From contig MNCI01004620.1 in assembly GCA_015680685.1 (NCBI GenBank), forward strand, positions 18,936 through 82,935: 64,000 nucleotides of DNA. The letters are read 5' to 3'. Under the pieces are notes generated by a model. It did no database searches. It saw only the letters and a program-made list of their open reading frames with translations, and was not told the origin of the DNA. This document shows, one piece after another, positions 50,503 through 61,710 of the stretch; position 1 is the first letter of the stretch; each line of letters begins with the position of its first letter. The position numbers were made by a program, and so were the translations under genes. The stretch comes from Gnetum montanum. Its lineage: Eukaryota > Streptophyta > Gnetopsida > Gnetales > Gnetaceae.

Positions 50503-51471
50503 TGATGAGTGGCAAGGTACCCCTACACTCAACCATACAAAATGAGCGTAGCATGCGTGATTCGGTCGAACTCTACAGACTAAATGCCTAAACGCCCCAT
50601 GGAACACTTGGGGTTAATCATTCATTGTCTTCCCAGACTTACTTGTTGTTGTCATGGTGTATGGTTAAGTAAGTCCGAGGTATATGATTTTTTTGGTCTT
50701 TTCTGGTTTTATGTCTTCTACGCTAAGAGCAAAGGGTTGAGAAACTAACTAACTCTAACTAATGTCCTAAGTCTAAATTAACTAGCATCAGCATCCATTC
50801 CCACTTACCGTACACACCCTGAACTATGCAACTGTGGCTACCAAACACTAATCGTTACTAGGATCACCACATGTAACACACGTGCTTGAAGTGGTCGTAC
50901 TGAGGCACCTAACTAGCCTAAGCATGATGAGTAGCCGATTCCTTGACTAGCCGTACACATCTGTAGATGCTTGTAATCAAGTCGTACTCATCCCATGTTC
51001 TAGGAGACAAGGTGAGAGAATCTAATCGTGATGAGTAGCCGATTCCTTGGTTAGCCATACACATTCGTCAATGCTTGTAACCAAGTCGTACTCATGCTGC
51101 GCTAACAATAGGTAATAAATAATAGGTAGGAAATAACATGTAATAAAACCTATTCCATGCACTACAAGGTTTATCCACAAAGCTCATCTTTATTGCCGTA
51201 CACAACTTGCGTTCAAGTACAAAGTTGCTCGAATAAAGAACCGTTCACTTGGGGACTCCTACTACGGGCACATGGAAAATATTCTATCTCCGGGGTGATC
51301 AATCCACTAGAGCTTTGCTAATTCTAGCCTAGGATTCGAAATGAAGGGAGTGTCGCCTCTTATTTATAGATTTGGCGGTGGATTGCGATATCATGTACGT
51401 GATATCGCAGGGGACGACGCTATATCGCATGGGATGCGATATCGTGACGGCCGCGATATCGCGTCTCATCA
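50503..51471 (-). repeat. Element E 5' LTR
   Basis: 969 bp; TATA box at 51361-51368. The U3 palindrome array (51385-51465) is shorter than in the 3' LTR, having lost about 35 bp of GATATCGCG repeats. Otherwise highly similar. Confidence 0.92.
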
Positions 51472-51476
51472 AAATG

Positions 51477-54400
51477 AGAGGATACTGTTGTAGTTAGTGA
51501 TGGTGATGTTATCAATGGAGATTTTATCTAAAGAATGTGAAGGAGAAGAGCTATTTAGATACTTGAAAAATTTCTTGCAATGTTCATCTTAAATATTTAA
51601 CCAAGTGATTCTACTTTTAGTTAAGGCACTTTTTGCTCTGTACGCTTCCCATTGTTGGAAGGCTAACTAGGCTCTAGCTAACTCCTTGTGAACAAGAGTG
51701 TTGAAAGGATCTTGAGCTAATCTATCAATAAGATGTTCAATATTAAGGTAAATGTTGTTGTACTCTAGTTTGGCCTAAGCAACCACTGCCTTATCATACG
51801 AACAAGCAAAGTTCCGCACTCTACAAGAAGCATGATGTCACCATTGAATTCAGCCCACCTGATCTAAGGGCCTAGGTTTGGCATTCCAAAGGTTAGAGAG
51901 AAGAAGTCAAGTGAAAGAAAAAGAGAAGTAGTTGTTATGTAGCCAAAAAATATGATGTCTATGGTTGTTGCCATGAATTTGGATAGATATAGCGATGGGA
52001 AGATGGTTTGATAAGGTGGCGTGTTGATGAACCATAGTAGCAGAGAAGGCTTGCCAATAAGAAAGGGTAGAAAAATAGAACCTATTTAACCTATTATAGA
52101 TGTGAGCTTGCCAAATACAGAGATTGCTCTAAGTAAATCTATGAAGGGGATCGCTAGTAGAGGCATCCATCCCATTAGAGAGGTAGAACTTTTTCTTCAA
52201 GGCAAACCAAGTCTGATACTTAGAATTTAGTAGTTTAAAAAACACTCCCCAAGCTTATCTTGAGGGAATTATATCATATTAAAATCTTCTCCAAAAATAC
52301 AAGGTATTGAGGAAAGAGAATTAGTTGGTTCCTGGCATAGAAGAGCATGTTCTATAGAATCCTCAGGGGCATAAATTGAGCAGATATCAAAAGGGCCATG
52401 TGTGGAAGAGAAGGTAGTCCAAGAAACTCTATGGTCAAAATTGGAACCACTTTGAATGATTTTATCTTTCTAGTAAGTTGAGAAGATAATGGTAGCTCTC
52501 CTTTTCCCACTCACATGGGATGTAGCAAGAATTGATGAGTGAGGGAGAAACCAATGGGTTGAAAGAGATAAATGATATGCTGAAATCTTAATTTCTTGGA
52601 GGAGAATGAAATCAAAAAGAATATCAGTATGGGTTGAGATGCTCCATGACAAGAGGTTCATGGGGGAAGTAGAGGGCATGTTGAATGAGAGGTTAATAGA
52701 AGGTTCAAAAGTTGAAGTATCAACTTCCATTATTTGTGAAAGAATGGCAAAAGAGTTGTTTGTAGTGACAGGGGCTACGGAAGTATTTAGTGAAGAGTAA
52801 GTGGGTGGTGGAATTGTAAGAGAGGAAGCTTTGAATCATTTCCTTTCACTACCCTTCACAAACTCTTCACCCAAGATGAAGTCCTTGAATGAATTTGAGC
52901 GGATGATGTGTGCTGAGGTGTGTGCACCCGACTATGGTGCTTGTATCTTGGAGAGGCTAGACAAAGAGGAAGGCTTTGGAGCTATTTTGGAAGAGGTTCC
53001 AAACTTAAAGGATTCTGATGGTGGGTAGGATGGTGTGTCTGGGGATTAGGTTTTTTGAGACGTGATGGATTATTTTTTCTTAGCTAAGAAGGGACATGTC
53101 GAGATATGATCCTCAGCCTGATGACAAGAGCTACATGTGTTTTAAAGATAAAAAATAATCAATTTTTTGGATGAAGATTTTTTCATCGGTTGTAAGGGTT
53201 AATTAGGTCTTCCTAAGAGCTATATCAAGTTTGATATAATAGCGATGAATTTGAGTTCTATTGATCATACTGTTATGGTTGGAAATAACAAGATGAAGGC
53301 TACTCACGATGTCCCTCTCTATAGATGAAAAAATGAGTGGAAGATTTGGCAATTTCACATAATAGGGAACTATGTTATATGTTAGGTCATTAACATTAAA
53401 GTCAAATCTCTAGGCACGTGCGATTAGAGTTGCATTCCATGTTGGAAGAATTTTGAGAGAGAGAGCCTTCTCAACTTGAGATGCCTTGGACAGTTCCATT
53501 AGAATAAAGTTTTGATTGTAGTAACAGGCATGAGAAACATGAATGCTTTGGGGCTGAAGGAGGTTTTGGATTTGCATGTTAATACTTAGAGACCTCAGTG
53601 GAAACCCCACTATTTGAAGAAAAATAAAGCATGTTGCAAAATCTTTAGAAACTATATCAAAAATATCATCCTGGAAGAAGAAAATCTATTTTGGGCAAGT
53701 TAGAAGAACTTACCTAATGGGGAGCAAATTTGGATAAATTTGCCATTATGGAACCTCCATGAAACTGACCTCGTAGCTTTGGTAAGATCAAAAACTGCCA
53801 TAGAGTGAGTGAACACCACCATTGCACCCCCATAGTGCAAAAATCCACGTAGCACTTGAACTCAACTATCCATTGTAACCCTCGGGTGGGCCACCCCTGG
53901 TCCCCCCCCCTCTTGTAATTGTATACTCGTGTACCATACTTCAGTAATACATACCCGAACATTCTCTCTCTCAAAAAAACTATCCATTGTAACGCCAAAC
54001 TCCACAACAATGGTGTAGAACAACACCTCTAGCCACCGCACCGACCCATGAGGCAAGTGCAATGATGGTTGCAACAAAAGCAACCATAGAGGAAACCCTC
54101 AGCCATTGAGAAAACACTCAACGGTAGAGACACATCACATAGCCCATGCCACTGCCATCACCAGCACAACAACAACCACCACTGCCCAGCAAACAGCAAT
54201 AGTACAAACACGAACAACACTACAACTTAGATCTTGTAGCCCATTGAATCATCATGCACCTGTCACCGAAACATAGTGCAGCATAGTAGCCTGCAAGGAC
54301 TTGGAGCCCCTGTGATTGCAGCACAACCAAACACTAAAAACAATGGACACAAAGCCTCACACACGTAAGAGATTTCAAGTGCAAAAAGCCACACAATGGT

Positions 54401-54600
54401 TCGTAGAGTAGCAAAAATCGCTAGATGTTTTAAGACCACACAATGATCAAATTTTTTATCTTTATGAATTTATTAACCTTTCTTTGGGACCATTGGACTA
54501 TGAAGTTTGGACGAGGTATAAAAGGAGTGGCAAGGCAAAGATCCTTAATCACTTTAGCTTCAAGCTACATTAAGGTGAAGCTTCATAACTAGAAGACCAA
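51477..54600 (-). mobile_element. L1 LINE, 5' part (ORF1 and endonuclease)
   Basis: Continues 41493-44406. About 52680-52600 reads MNLLSWSI...LLQEIKIS, the start of the AP-type endonuclease (usual pattern LLSWNxRG...LQETK), followed by THWFLPHSSILATSHVSGKR. About 53610-53410 reads VGFPLRSLSINMQIQNLL, typical of the DUF4283-like part of plant LINE ORF1. A CSSCHQAEDHISTCP zinc-knuckle-like motif is at about 53140-53100. Frames are broken. The upstream limit is unclear: 53995-54600 has Thr/Pro/Ala-rich potential and no recognisable domain, and could be 5' UTR. A small retroposed insert lies at 53880-53977. Confidence 0.72.
53880..53977 (+). mobile_element. 98-bp retroposed insert with A-tail and 16-bp target duplication
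   Basis: The insert begins CCCTCGGGTGGGCC, contains a C-run and AGTAATACATACCCGAAC, and ends CTCTCTCTCAAAAAA. AACTATCCATTGTAAC stands on both sides (53864-53879 and 53978-53993), a perfect 16-bp duplication. A-tail plus long duplication indicates LINE-mediated retroposition of a short polyadenylated RNA. The source RNA is not recognised; the C-run and AATACATTC-like words recall 3' ends of LTR-element transcripts. Confidence 0.85.
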
Positions 54601-54627
54601 ATTATCATTCGAATATGGTTTAGAAGA

Positions 54628-57486
54628 TGCATGTGATTTTTAGCTTTCTTGGAGTGTTTAAAGGTTTTTTTAATTAATATGTAAAATTATTTGAGGGTTA
54701 ACTTAATATATTTGTAGAATTCAAAGAGAATACAGTAAAGTCTTCACAAGAAACTAAATCTAAGACTAACCATGAACGAAGTGTTTGCATAGTGGCAAGA
54801 TCTTTAGTGCAGACATTCCACCTTACAATTTCAATCTAGAGCACAACACTAAGTTATGAATTAAAATAAAAAGTATAAAAGGAATTCTAAAACCATAAAA
54901 AATATACATGGTTAGAACTTGAAACATAAATGTGCCTTAAGTGTAATTTGAACTTGCAACCACTTGCCTACACAAGGGGTATGGTGGACAGCAAAATATA
55001 AATATTATAAAAATAAAAATTGAAAGTATAAAAGTAGATGAGCACTATAAAGAGGAGACATGTAACTTGTGCTTTGTAAGTCATTTGTTCAATTCCAAGG
55101 AGTATGTTGATATAACATTATCATTTTTTTCTTAAGTTCTATGATGGTTGTATTTTCTAAACGTGCATATAGTCAAGTTCAATAAGGGTTAAAAAATGTA
55201 ATAACCTTCATACTACTAGATGAAGAAAATGAAAGATATTTTGAGATATCCTACCTTTCATAAAATTCATATTTTTTTATGGTGTCTTATTCATCAAGGT
55301 CTTCCTATATGCACTCATCTTAAATATATGAGAATTGTTTCTCCTCAATGTTCTATTTATAGAAATGAAGACTCATTTTCTCATGATTTTTTTTAAGTGT
55401 CCTATTGCTCAACATGCTTAGAAATTGAAATTTAAAATTTGTAACAACTTTCAACCAAGCATCAATGAAGTTATTCTTGGTGATCAACCTATTTTTCTTC
55501 ATGAGTTAAATCTCATATCTTCAAATATGTCACTTTTCAACTATAGCTTCAAGTGAAAAAGCTCATAACGAAAATTGAAGAATTAATTTATTTTATATAG
55601 TATTAAATTTTTCTTTTAAAGGCTCAAAGATGGGAAGTTTTCAGGTTCTATTGCAATTTGTTTATTATTTTTCATTAATTTGTTCTTTTTATCTTTAGAG
55701 AGAGTTTTCTGTTTCTCTTTGTAAGTAACAATGAGGTATTAACCTAGTGGCAAGACTCTTCATTTGAAAGCAACAAGTCATGGGTTCAATTATAGTGAGT
55801 AATGTTAAGGTGTAAAGTTCTAGATGTACCTATACACCCCCTTTTTCTTTCTAAGAAATCCTTTAGTATGAAGTATAAACCGACATGGGTGCTTATGGAC
55901 AAGGGTAAAGGCCTAATCTTTTTCCTACCCCATAGGGAAGGCTTTTCACTATTGGTTATAAGAATGAAAACCTAAAAAGACATCCCCAAAACTATTGAGC
56001 TTTTTCTGTAGACTTTCTCTTTAATGATCTAATATACCCTCAATTTTTAAAATTTTATTATTCATTTTTTAGGGTTTGACTCCCCCCACCACCACCCCCT
56101 TTCAAAAAGAGTTTCATGTTGATTTGCTAAAACTAAAATTTTTCATATATCCATTGAGAACCGTTAGATCTATTGGACCAGTTTTAGAATTCCTTTTTGT
56201 AATTTTTTTTTGCTTTTAATATATAACTCAGTGCTACCAAGTAGAATTGAACCTTGGATTTACTTGAATTTTTTATCTTTTCTTTTTTTCTTTATCGAAG
56301 TTACAAGTCTAAAAATAATGGTAAGGGTTTAGCCAAGTGTTTGTACTTTTGTTAATCTCAAGGGGTTTGTTAACTAAACTAATATCTATTGAATTATTAT
56401 GAGGGATTTTGAATTAACTCTACCAATGTTGGTCCCAAGCTTGGATACAAAAGGAGGAGAGTTAGCATAAGGATGGTAGTCGACTATTAGGGAGGGGGAT
56501 GTTGTTAATTCTAATGTTAATTTGGTAGTTAATCAAAAACCAATGCAAAAAATAATATTGAAACCTATACAAATCTTCAATTTTACTGTCCATTTTGGGA
56601 TTTGAATAAATAAATAAACATTCTAAGCTTAATAAGTCAACATCATTGTTAGAAGTAAACCTTGAAACATGTCAAAGCAATTAGTCAATACCAGATAAAC
56701 CCCAATTCTTTTTGCCTTCTCATGCTCTAAAAATAGATGAGAAATTCCTATTTTTTGGGAATCAAGATAATTATATGCCAAGATATTGAATCTATAACAT
56801 TTGCTTAGTTTAAATAGAAATATGCTTTTAAAAGACATAAATATGGGTAAAGGTTTATATTGTAATTTTTCCTCTAAAAATAATCAGTTTTAAAAAATAT
56901 TTTTATCATGTTTTTCTTATTGTCATAAATGCTCTCTATGACCTATGGGGAAGATAGTTTGACACATAGCAAAAGCTAAGGACCCCATCTAGCTAATGAG
57001 TGAAGGGAGGATCTTACAATAACAACATTGCTATTTCAATAAACAAAACCAAAAAGGAAAATCAAATAAGATATGAGAATCAATAGTTCAAGATGATATA
57101 GAAAAATTTAAGATAACAAAAATTGAACAATTAAAATAGGATTACTATCCAAAGGTTCACCTTGCAAATGCATAGTTTTGAAAAGTTTGTGAATGAAGAA
57201 AGATATAACCTCTTTTTGAGTAGTTACACTCAAGCTTGAACCCTAAATCTTAGAACATGAAAAGCAAGCACTTTATCCTCACTCCAAATGATGATCCATC
57301 AAGAAAACATGTAACTAATCAAAATCCAAATCTTAATCTTAAATGAACTCATAACCAGCCCCACATCATTGCTATGATAATGATGATAAATAGAATAATA
57401 TTCATTTTTCACACATAAAACTAATCAACTTTTGGAGCTATTCATTTGCTTTTTAACTCACAAGGAATGCAATAATGGTTTTTCAA
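54628..57486 (+). repeat. Repeat X, copy 3 (right copy of the segmental duplication)
   Basis: Aligns with 10222-13163 from end to end with small indels. The zf-RVT-like peptide region is at about 55240-55420 and the SINE candidate at 55730-55850 (A box AACCTAGTGG at 55741, B box GGGTTCAATTA at about 55782). No insertions of elements A-C. Confidence 0.75.
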
Positions 57487-58004
57487 TGATGAATTGTTCA
57501 ATAGTCAACATATCGCCATCAACGCATCCCCTTGACGCATGGTTAGATGCGTTGATGTAGTGTCTCATCTTGCCTATGTAAATGTGCATACCCACCGCAT
57601 TTATGGCACATTCAATCTATAGAGTAGCCAAGTTCTTGTAGTTTTCTTCCATCAGAATTAGAATATTTTCCTTGCAGTTTTCTTCCATCAGAGTTAGAAT
57701 ATTTTCTAAGTGTCGGCAGTCGGACTTCAATGATTGTATGAATCCTTATTCAAACATCAATTTACCTAAAGCTTTAATGTGTTGGCAATAAAGAAGGGAT
57801 TCTTGAAATTCTTTGTAGAAATTAAGAATAGTTTAATGTTTTCATTATGCACTTTCTTACTTATGCATTTTATATTCATGAACTTAGTTAATTAATATCC
57901 TCGATAATCATACATAAACACGATGGCCTAAACATACCATTAACACTTGATAATCCTAGCAGTGTTATCGCTTAGTACGTCCACTAGCCTAACACTTGGT
58001 AACC
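57487..58004 (+). repeat. LTR F, 5' part, second copy
   Basis: Starts TGATGAATTG and parallels 13164-13668 up to the same junction with D. It carries a small tandem duplication of TTGTAGTTTTCTTCCATCA type (57635-57690) that the first copy lacks. The TATA site reads TATGTAAA. Confidence 0.65.
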
Positions 58005-58918
58005 TAATGTGTGGTTGAGGTATGCCTATGTCCAACCATATGAATCATGAAGTGTTCACATGTGATCTAGTCAAATTCCACGGACTCTATAGTTTTCTGA
58101 TGCACTAGTTCTCTAGGAAGTAAATTGGATGTTGAGAATGTTCATTGTCTTCCCAACTACACTTGTGAAGCTCAAGGGTATGGTTTAAGTGTAATTAAGG
58201 CACATGATTTTTATCATTTTATATTTTATGGTTTTGATGCTTGAAATAAATAGGATAGAGAATAAAGTAATTTAATATCTACTTTAATCTAATTGGCTAA
58301 CTATTATTTAACTAGTCCTAACATAAGTATATAGTTCCACTTGTCGTACACATCCTAAACACATATAACATTGCTGGGTTACCAAGCATTAAGTGTTGCT
58401 GGGATTACCAAACATCATATGCATGCTTAAAGAAATCATACTTATGTGTTTACTTAATCACTATTTAGCTTATCTCACTTGATTACTTAATTAGCTTAAT
58501 TATTGAAGAGCATTGAATAAATAACTAAAAGCATTAAATGCATGAATAAAACATTTAAGATATTCAAAATGCTGTAAGGTTTATCAATAAGCTCATATTT
58601 ATTTCTGCACATACTACCATGCTCAAGTACAATAGTGCTCAAATAAAGATTTGTACTCTCAATGACTTCTATTGTAGGCATTCAAGAAAATATTCTAACT
58701 CTCGAATGTAAAAACTGCGAGAGCTTCACTGCAACTGTGACCAAAGATATCTTAAAACATGATGGATTAGCACATATTTATAGGCAAGAATAGGCCCTGC
58801 ATCGATGGGGCCATGTGAATGCATCAAACAATACATTGATGGGGCCTAGTTGACATAACCTAGTCGATGGGGCCTAGTCGATGAGGCCTCGTTACTACAA
58901 CCAATCTGCGACTCATCA
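58005..58918 (-). repeat. Element D2 3' LTR (uninterrupted)
   Basis: 914 bp, ends GACTCATCA, TATA box at 58775-58782. It holds the pre-insertion version of the element A target (around 58274-58300: TCTACTTTAATCTAATTGG). The U3 end has GGCCTAGTNGATG repeats. Confidence 0.87.
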
Positions 58919-59142
58919 TACCCTCATGATTGAATGAAAACTTGTCGTCAATTTTTTCACAAAATTAGGAAGGTATGGGATTATTGACTAGCACATGATG
59001 TAACAAAATTATCATGACAAAACTAAGTGCCCGGTTGTACGGATCAAAAAAATCATAAATTTATAGTATTCACAACACAAAATTGAACACCAAATAAAAA
59101 TTAGACAACATGTCCCTGATGGCATGAAGACAATTGAAAAGA

Positions 59143-61710
59143 TCACATAGTCCCAAGTGGTGGAGGCTCTTGAGGCCTTGATTTACCTTCTCCAACTTCA
59201 GGCACATGTGGCGATTGAGGCTGTTGTGGTTGTCTTATTGTTGTTGCTACAACTTCTAGTAAGAGATGAAAAGCATCCAACAATGCTTTCATCTTTACCT
59301 CCTTACTTTTGAAATCATGCATGGTTGATGCAGCTTCGCTAATGTGGGATGGAATGGACACATCCCAAGGATAGGGAACTACTAAGAATAGCTTCTTAGC
59401 ATTGTNGACACAGTTACAAACCTCTCCCATGTGGACAATCATCACTTCCAATGGGAAGTGGTACAAGGGAGAGACATACCTCTTCTAGAACAATAGAAAA
59501 GCAAGTTCCACTATGAAAATCAAGAACATTCAAGTGTCCTACTTGGCTAAAGCCATTGCGCAAACCCTTGGGTTGCCTAATTCTAAAACACAACTAGTAG
59601 AACTTTCTACATAGGCTAATCCAAAGGTGAAAAAGGAGTGGAGCTAGTGGTGTTATGAGGTTGATCGTAAGGAGTTTGACACGCTCACACCGATGGAGCG
59701 CATATACTTCAAGATAGCAACCTATCACCTCAATTCAATGGTGAGGTCTAGTAAGGTGACTACCTTCTACACTTAGGCATGTGCCTCTCTAAGTGGAAAA
59801 TATTTGGCAAACCTTCCATAATTAATTTATCTAGAGATAGAAAAGCATTTTAAAGAGAATGAACATGGAGGGAAAACCCTATCCTTCCCATGCCTTATCA
59901 AAAGACTTTGTAACAGGGTAGGGATAGTCTGCTATGCTAATGACACAATCAAGCATACTCCCATTGCCTCTTGGTTCAAAATGATGAAGGCTAAGATGCT
60001 TGTTGTGTCTAAAGAAGAGGAGCAGCAACTACCACCTCCACCACCTACTCAGGAAACAACACCACCACTGAGCACTTGCATAAAATCCAAGAGTAGCTCT
60101 TGCAACAATAGGAGTAGTAAGTGGAAATGAGTGGTGGGGCTCCATCTATGTACCAACCTATGATGAGTCACCTAAATGAAGTGGCTTGAAACATTAGTCA
60201 AATGGAGGAAGGTGGACCAATATTTATAGCCCAACAAATGCAGCTACCCATGAGGTTGAATCCTAGTGCTCAGAAGGTGACGATGTCTCTCTCTCAACAT
60301 CATTTATTTTGAAAAATCCCTAGGAATGTCACCTCCTTTTTGATGTGCTTGGAGAAGGGCAAGGGGGCAATTGTACTAGTGATGTAGCACCAAGGGTAGG
60401 AGATAGCTATAGAAGTNAGCACATCAAAAAGGAGGTGACATTCCTAGGGATTTTTCAAAATAAATGATGTTGAGAGAGAGACATCGTCACCTTCTGAGCA
60501 CTAGGATTCAACCTCATGGGTAGCTGCATTTGTTGGGCTATAAATATTGGTCCACCTTCCTCCATTTGACTAATGTTTCAAGCCACTTCATTTAGGTGAC
60601 TCATCATAGGTTGGTACATAGATGGAGCCCCACCACTCATTTCCACTTACTACTCCTATTGTTGCAAGAGCTACTCTTGGATTTTATGCAAGTGCTCAGT
60701 GGTGGTGTTGTTTCCTGAGTAGGTGGTGGAGGTGGTAGTTGCTGCTCCTCTTCTTTAGACACAACAAGCATCTTAGCCTTCATCATTTTGAACCAAGAGG
60801 CAATGGGAGTATGCTTGATTGTGTCATTAGCATAGCAGACTATCCCTACCCTGTTACAAAGTCTTTTGATAAGGCATGGGAAGGATAGGGTTTTCCCTCC
60901 ATGTTCATTCTCTTTAAAATGCTTTTCTATCTCTAGATAAATTAATTATGGAAGGTTTGCCAAATATTTTCCACTTAGAGAGGCACATGCCTAAGTGTAG
61001 AAGGTAGTCACCTTACTAGACCTCACCATTGAATTGAGGTGATAGGTTGCTATCTTGAAGTATATGCGCTCCATCGGTGTGAGCGTGTCAAACTCCTTAC
61101 GATCAACCTCATAACACCACTAGCTCCACTCCTTTTTCACCTTTGGATTAGCCTATGTAGAAAGTTCTACTAGTTGTGTTTTAGAATTAGGCAACCCAAG
61201 GGTTTGCGCAATGGCTTTAGCCAAGTAGGACACTTGAATGTTCTTGATTTTCATAGTGGAACTTGCTTTTCTATTGTTCTAGAAGAGGTATGTCTCTCCC
61301 TTGTACCACTTCCCATTGGAAGTGATGATTGTCCACATGGGAGAGGTTTGTAACTGTGTCTTTACCTCCACTAGAGCATTCTTTAAGAATGGACTGAAGT
61401 TCAGTTCTTGGAGAACTAAGCAATGGACATCATGAGGATTAATTATGTCAAGGTAGGCTTGTGTCAATGTGACCTCAAGTCTTGGTACAAGCCCTAGCAC
61501 CTCTCGTTGTTGTGATTATTCTATTGCAGCCTCTTCCTTAAGAATCTGTTGAATAGATTCCACTTTGGGCTCCTCTCAAAGAGGTTTCATTGCATGGGTT
61601 TCTTTTGCCTGTTCATGGGCTTGTTCTTGCTGGCCCCTTCTAACTCTGGGTTGTTTCTTCCTTTGTTGAGATGGTCCTCCCTCCTATGGTCATTTTAGTC
61701 TTAGTGCCAT
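59143..61710 (-). pseudogene. Element D2 ORF2, decayed and disturbed by an inverted segment
   Basis: ATG at 61710; residues from 61500 read VLQELNFSPFLKNALVEVKT and GKWYKGETYLF. About 61090-60880 carries ERIYFKIATYHLNSM and LSFPCLIKRLCNRVGIVCYA, the FP-LI-LC motif shared with A. A Pro/Gln/Thr-rich linker follows (about 60750-60690). The C-terminus, PYPWDVSIPSHISEAASTMH to PPLGTM-stop, is at 59380-59143. The middle is interrupted at 59406-60417 by the inverted copy, so the true joining sequence is unknown. Several stops. Confidence 0.65.
59407..61360. repeat. 943-bp perfect inverted repeat bounded by single Ns
   Basis: Arms 59407-60349 and 60418-61360 are reverse complements of each other wherever I compared them, with a 68-bp spacer. 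Single N characters stand at 59406 and at 60417, exactly at an arm edge. The right arm fits element D's normal order and the left arm does not. Most likely an assembly or scaffolding error. Confidence 0.9.

Larger units (their letters stand above)
44407..51471 (-). mobile_element. Element E: gag-bearing LTR retrotransposon inserted in the L1 LINE
   Basis: LTRs 44407-45412 (1006 bp) and 50503-51471 (969 bp) with TGATGAG...CTCATCA ends and a perfect target duplication AAATG (44402-44406 and 51472-51476). Minus-strand order: 5' LTR, primer-binding site, gag in one frame, an 833-base gap, ORF3-like frame, GGGGAGGA block, residual ORF2 region, polypurine tract, 3' LTR. No pol is visible, though the gap could hide up to 833 bases of sequence. 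Confidence 0.93.

Noticed and set aside
52606-53028. Plus-strand open frames of 64-75 codons
   Set aside because: They lie opposite the LINE endonuclease and ORF1 reading frames and have no features of their own.
59143-59466. A continuous 107-codon minus-strand frame
   Set aside because: It crosses the single N at 59406 and joins ORF2's C-terminus to the inverted arm; only the part below 59406 is real ORF2.
59407-61360. Terminal inverted repeats of a DNA transposon or a hairpin small-RNA locus
   Set aside because: The arms are fragments of ORF2 of element D and the edges coincide with single Ns; misassembly is the better explanation.
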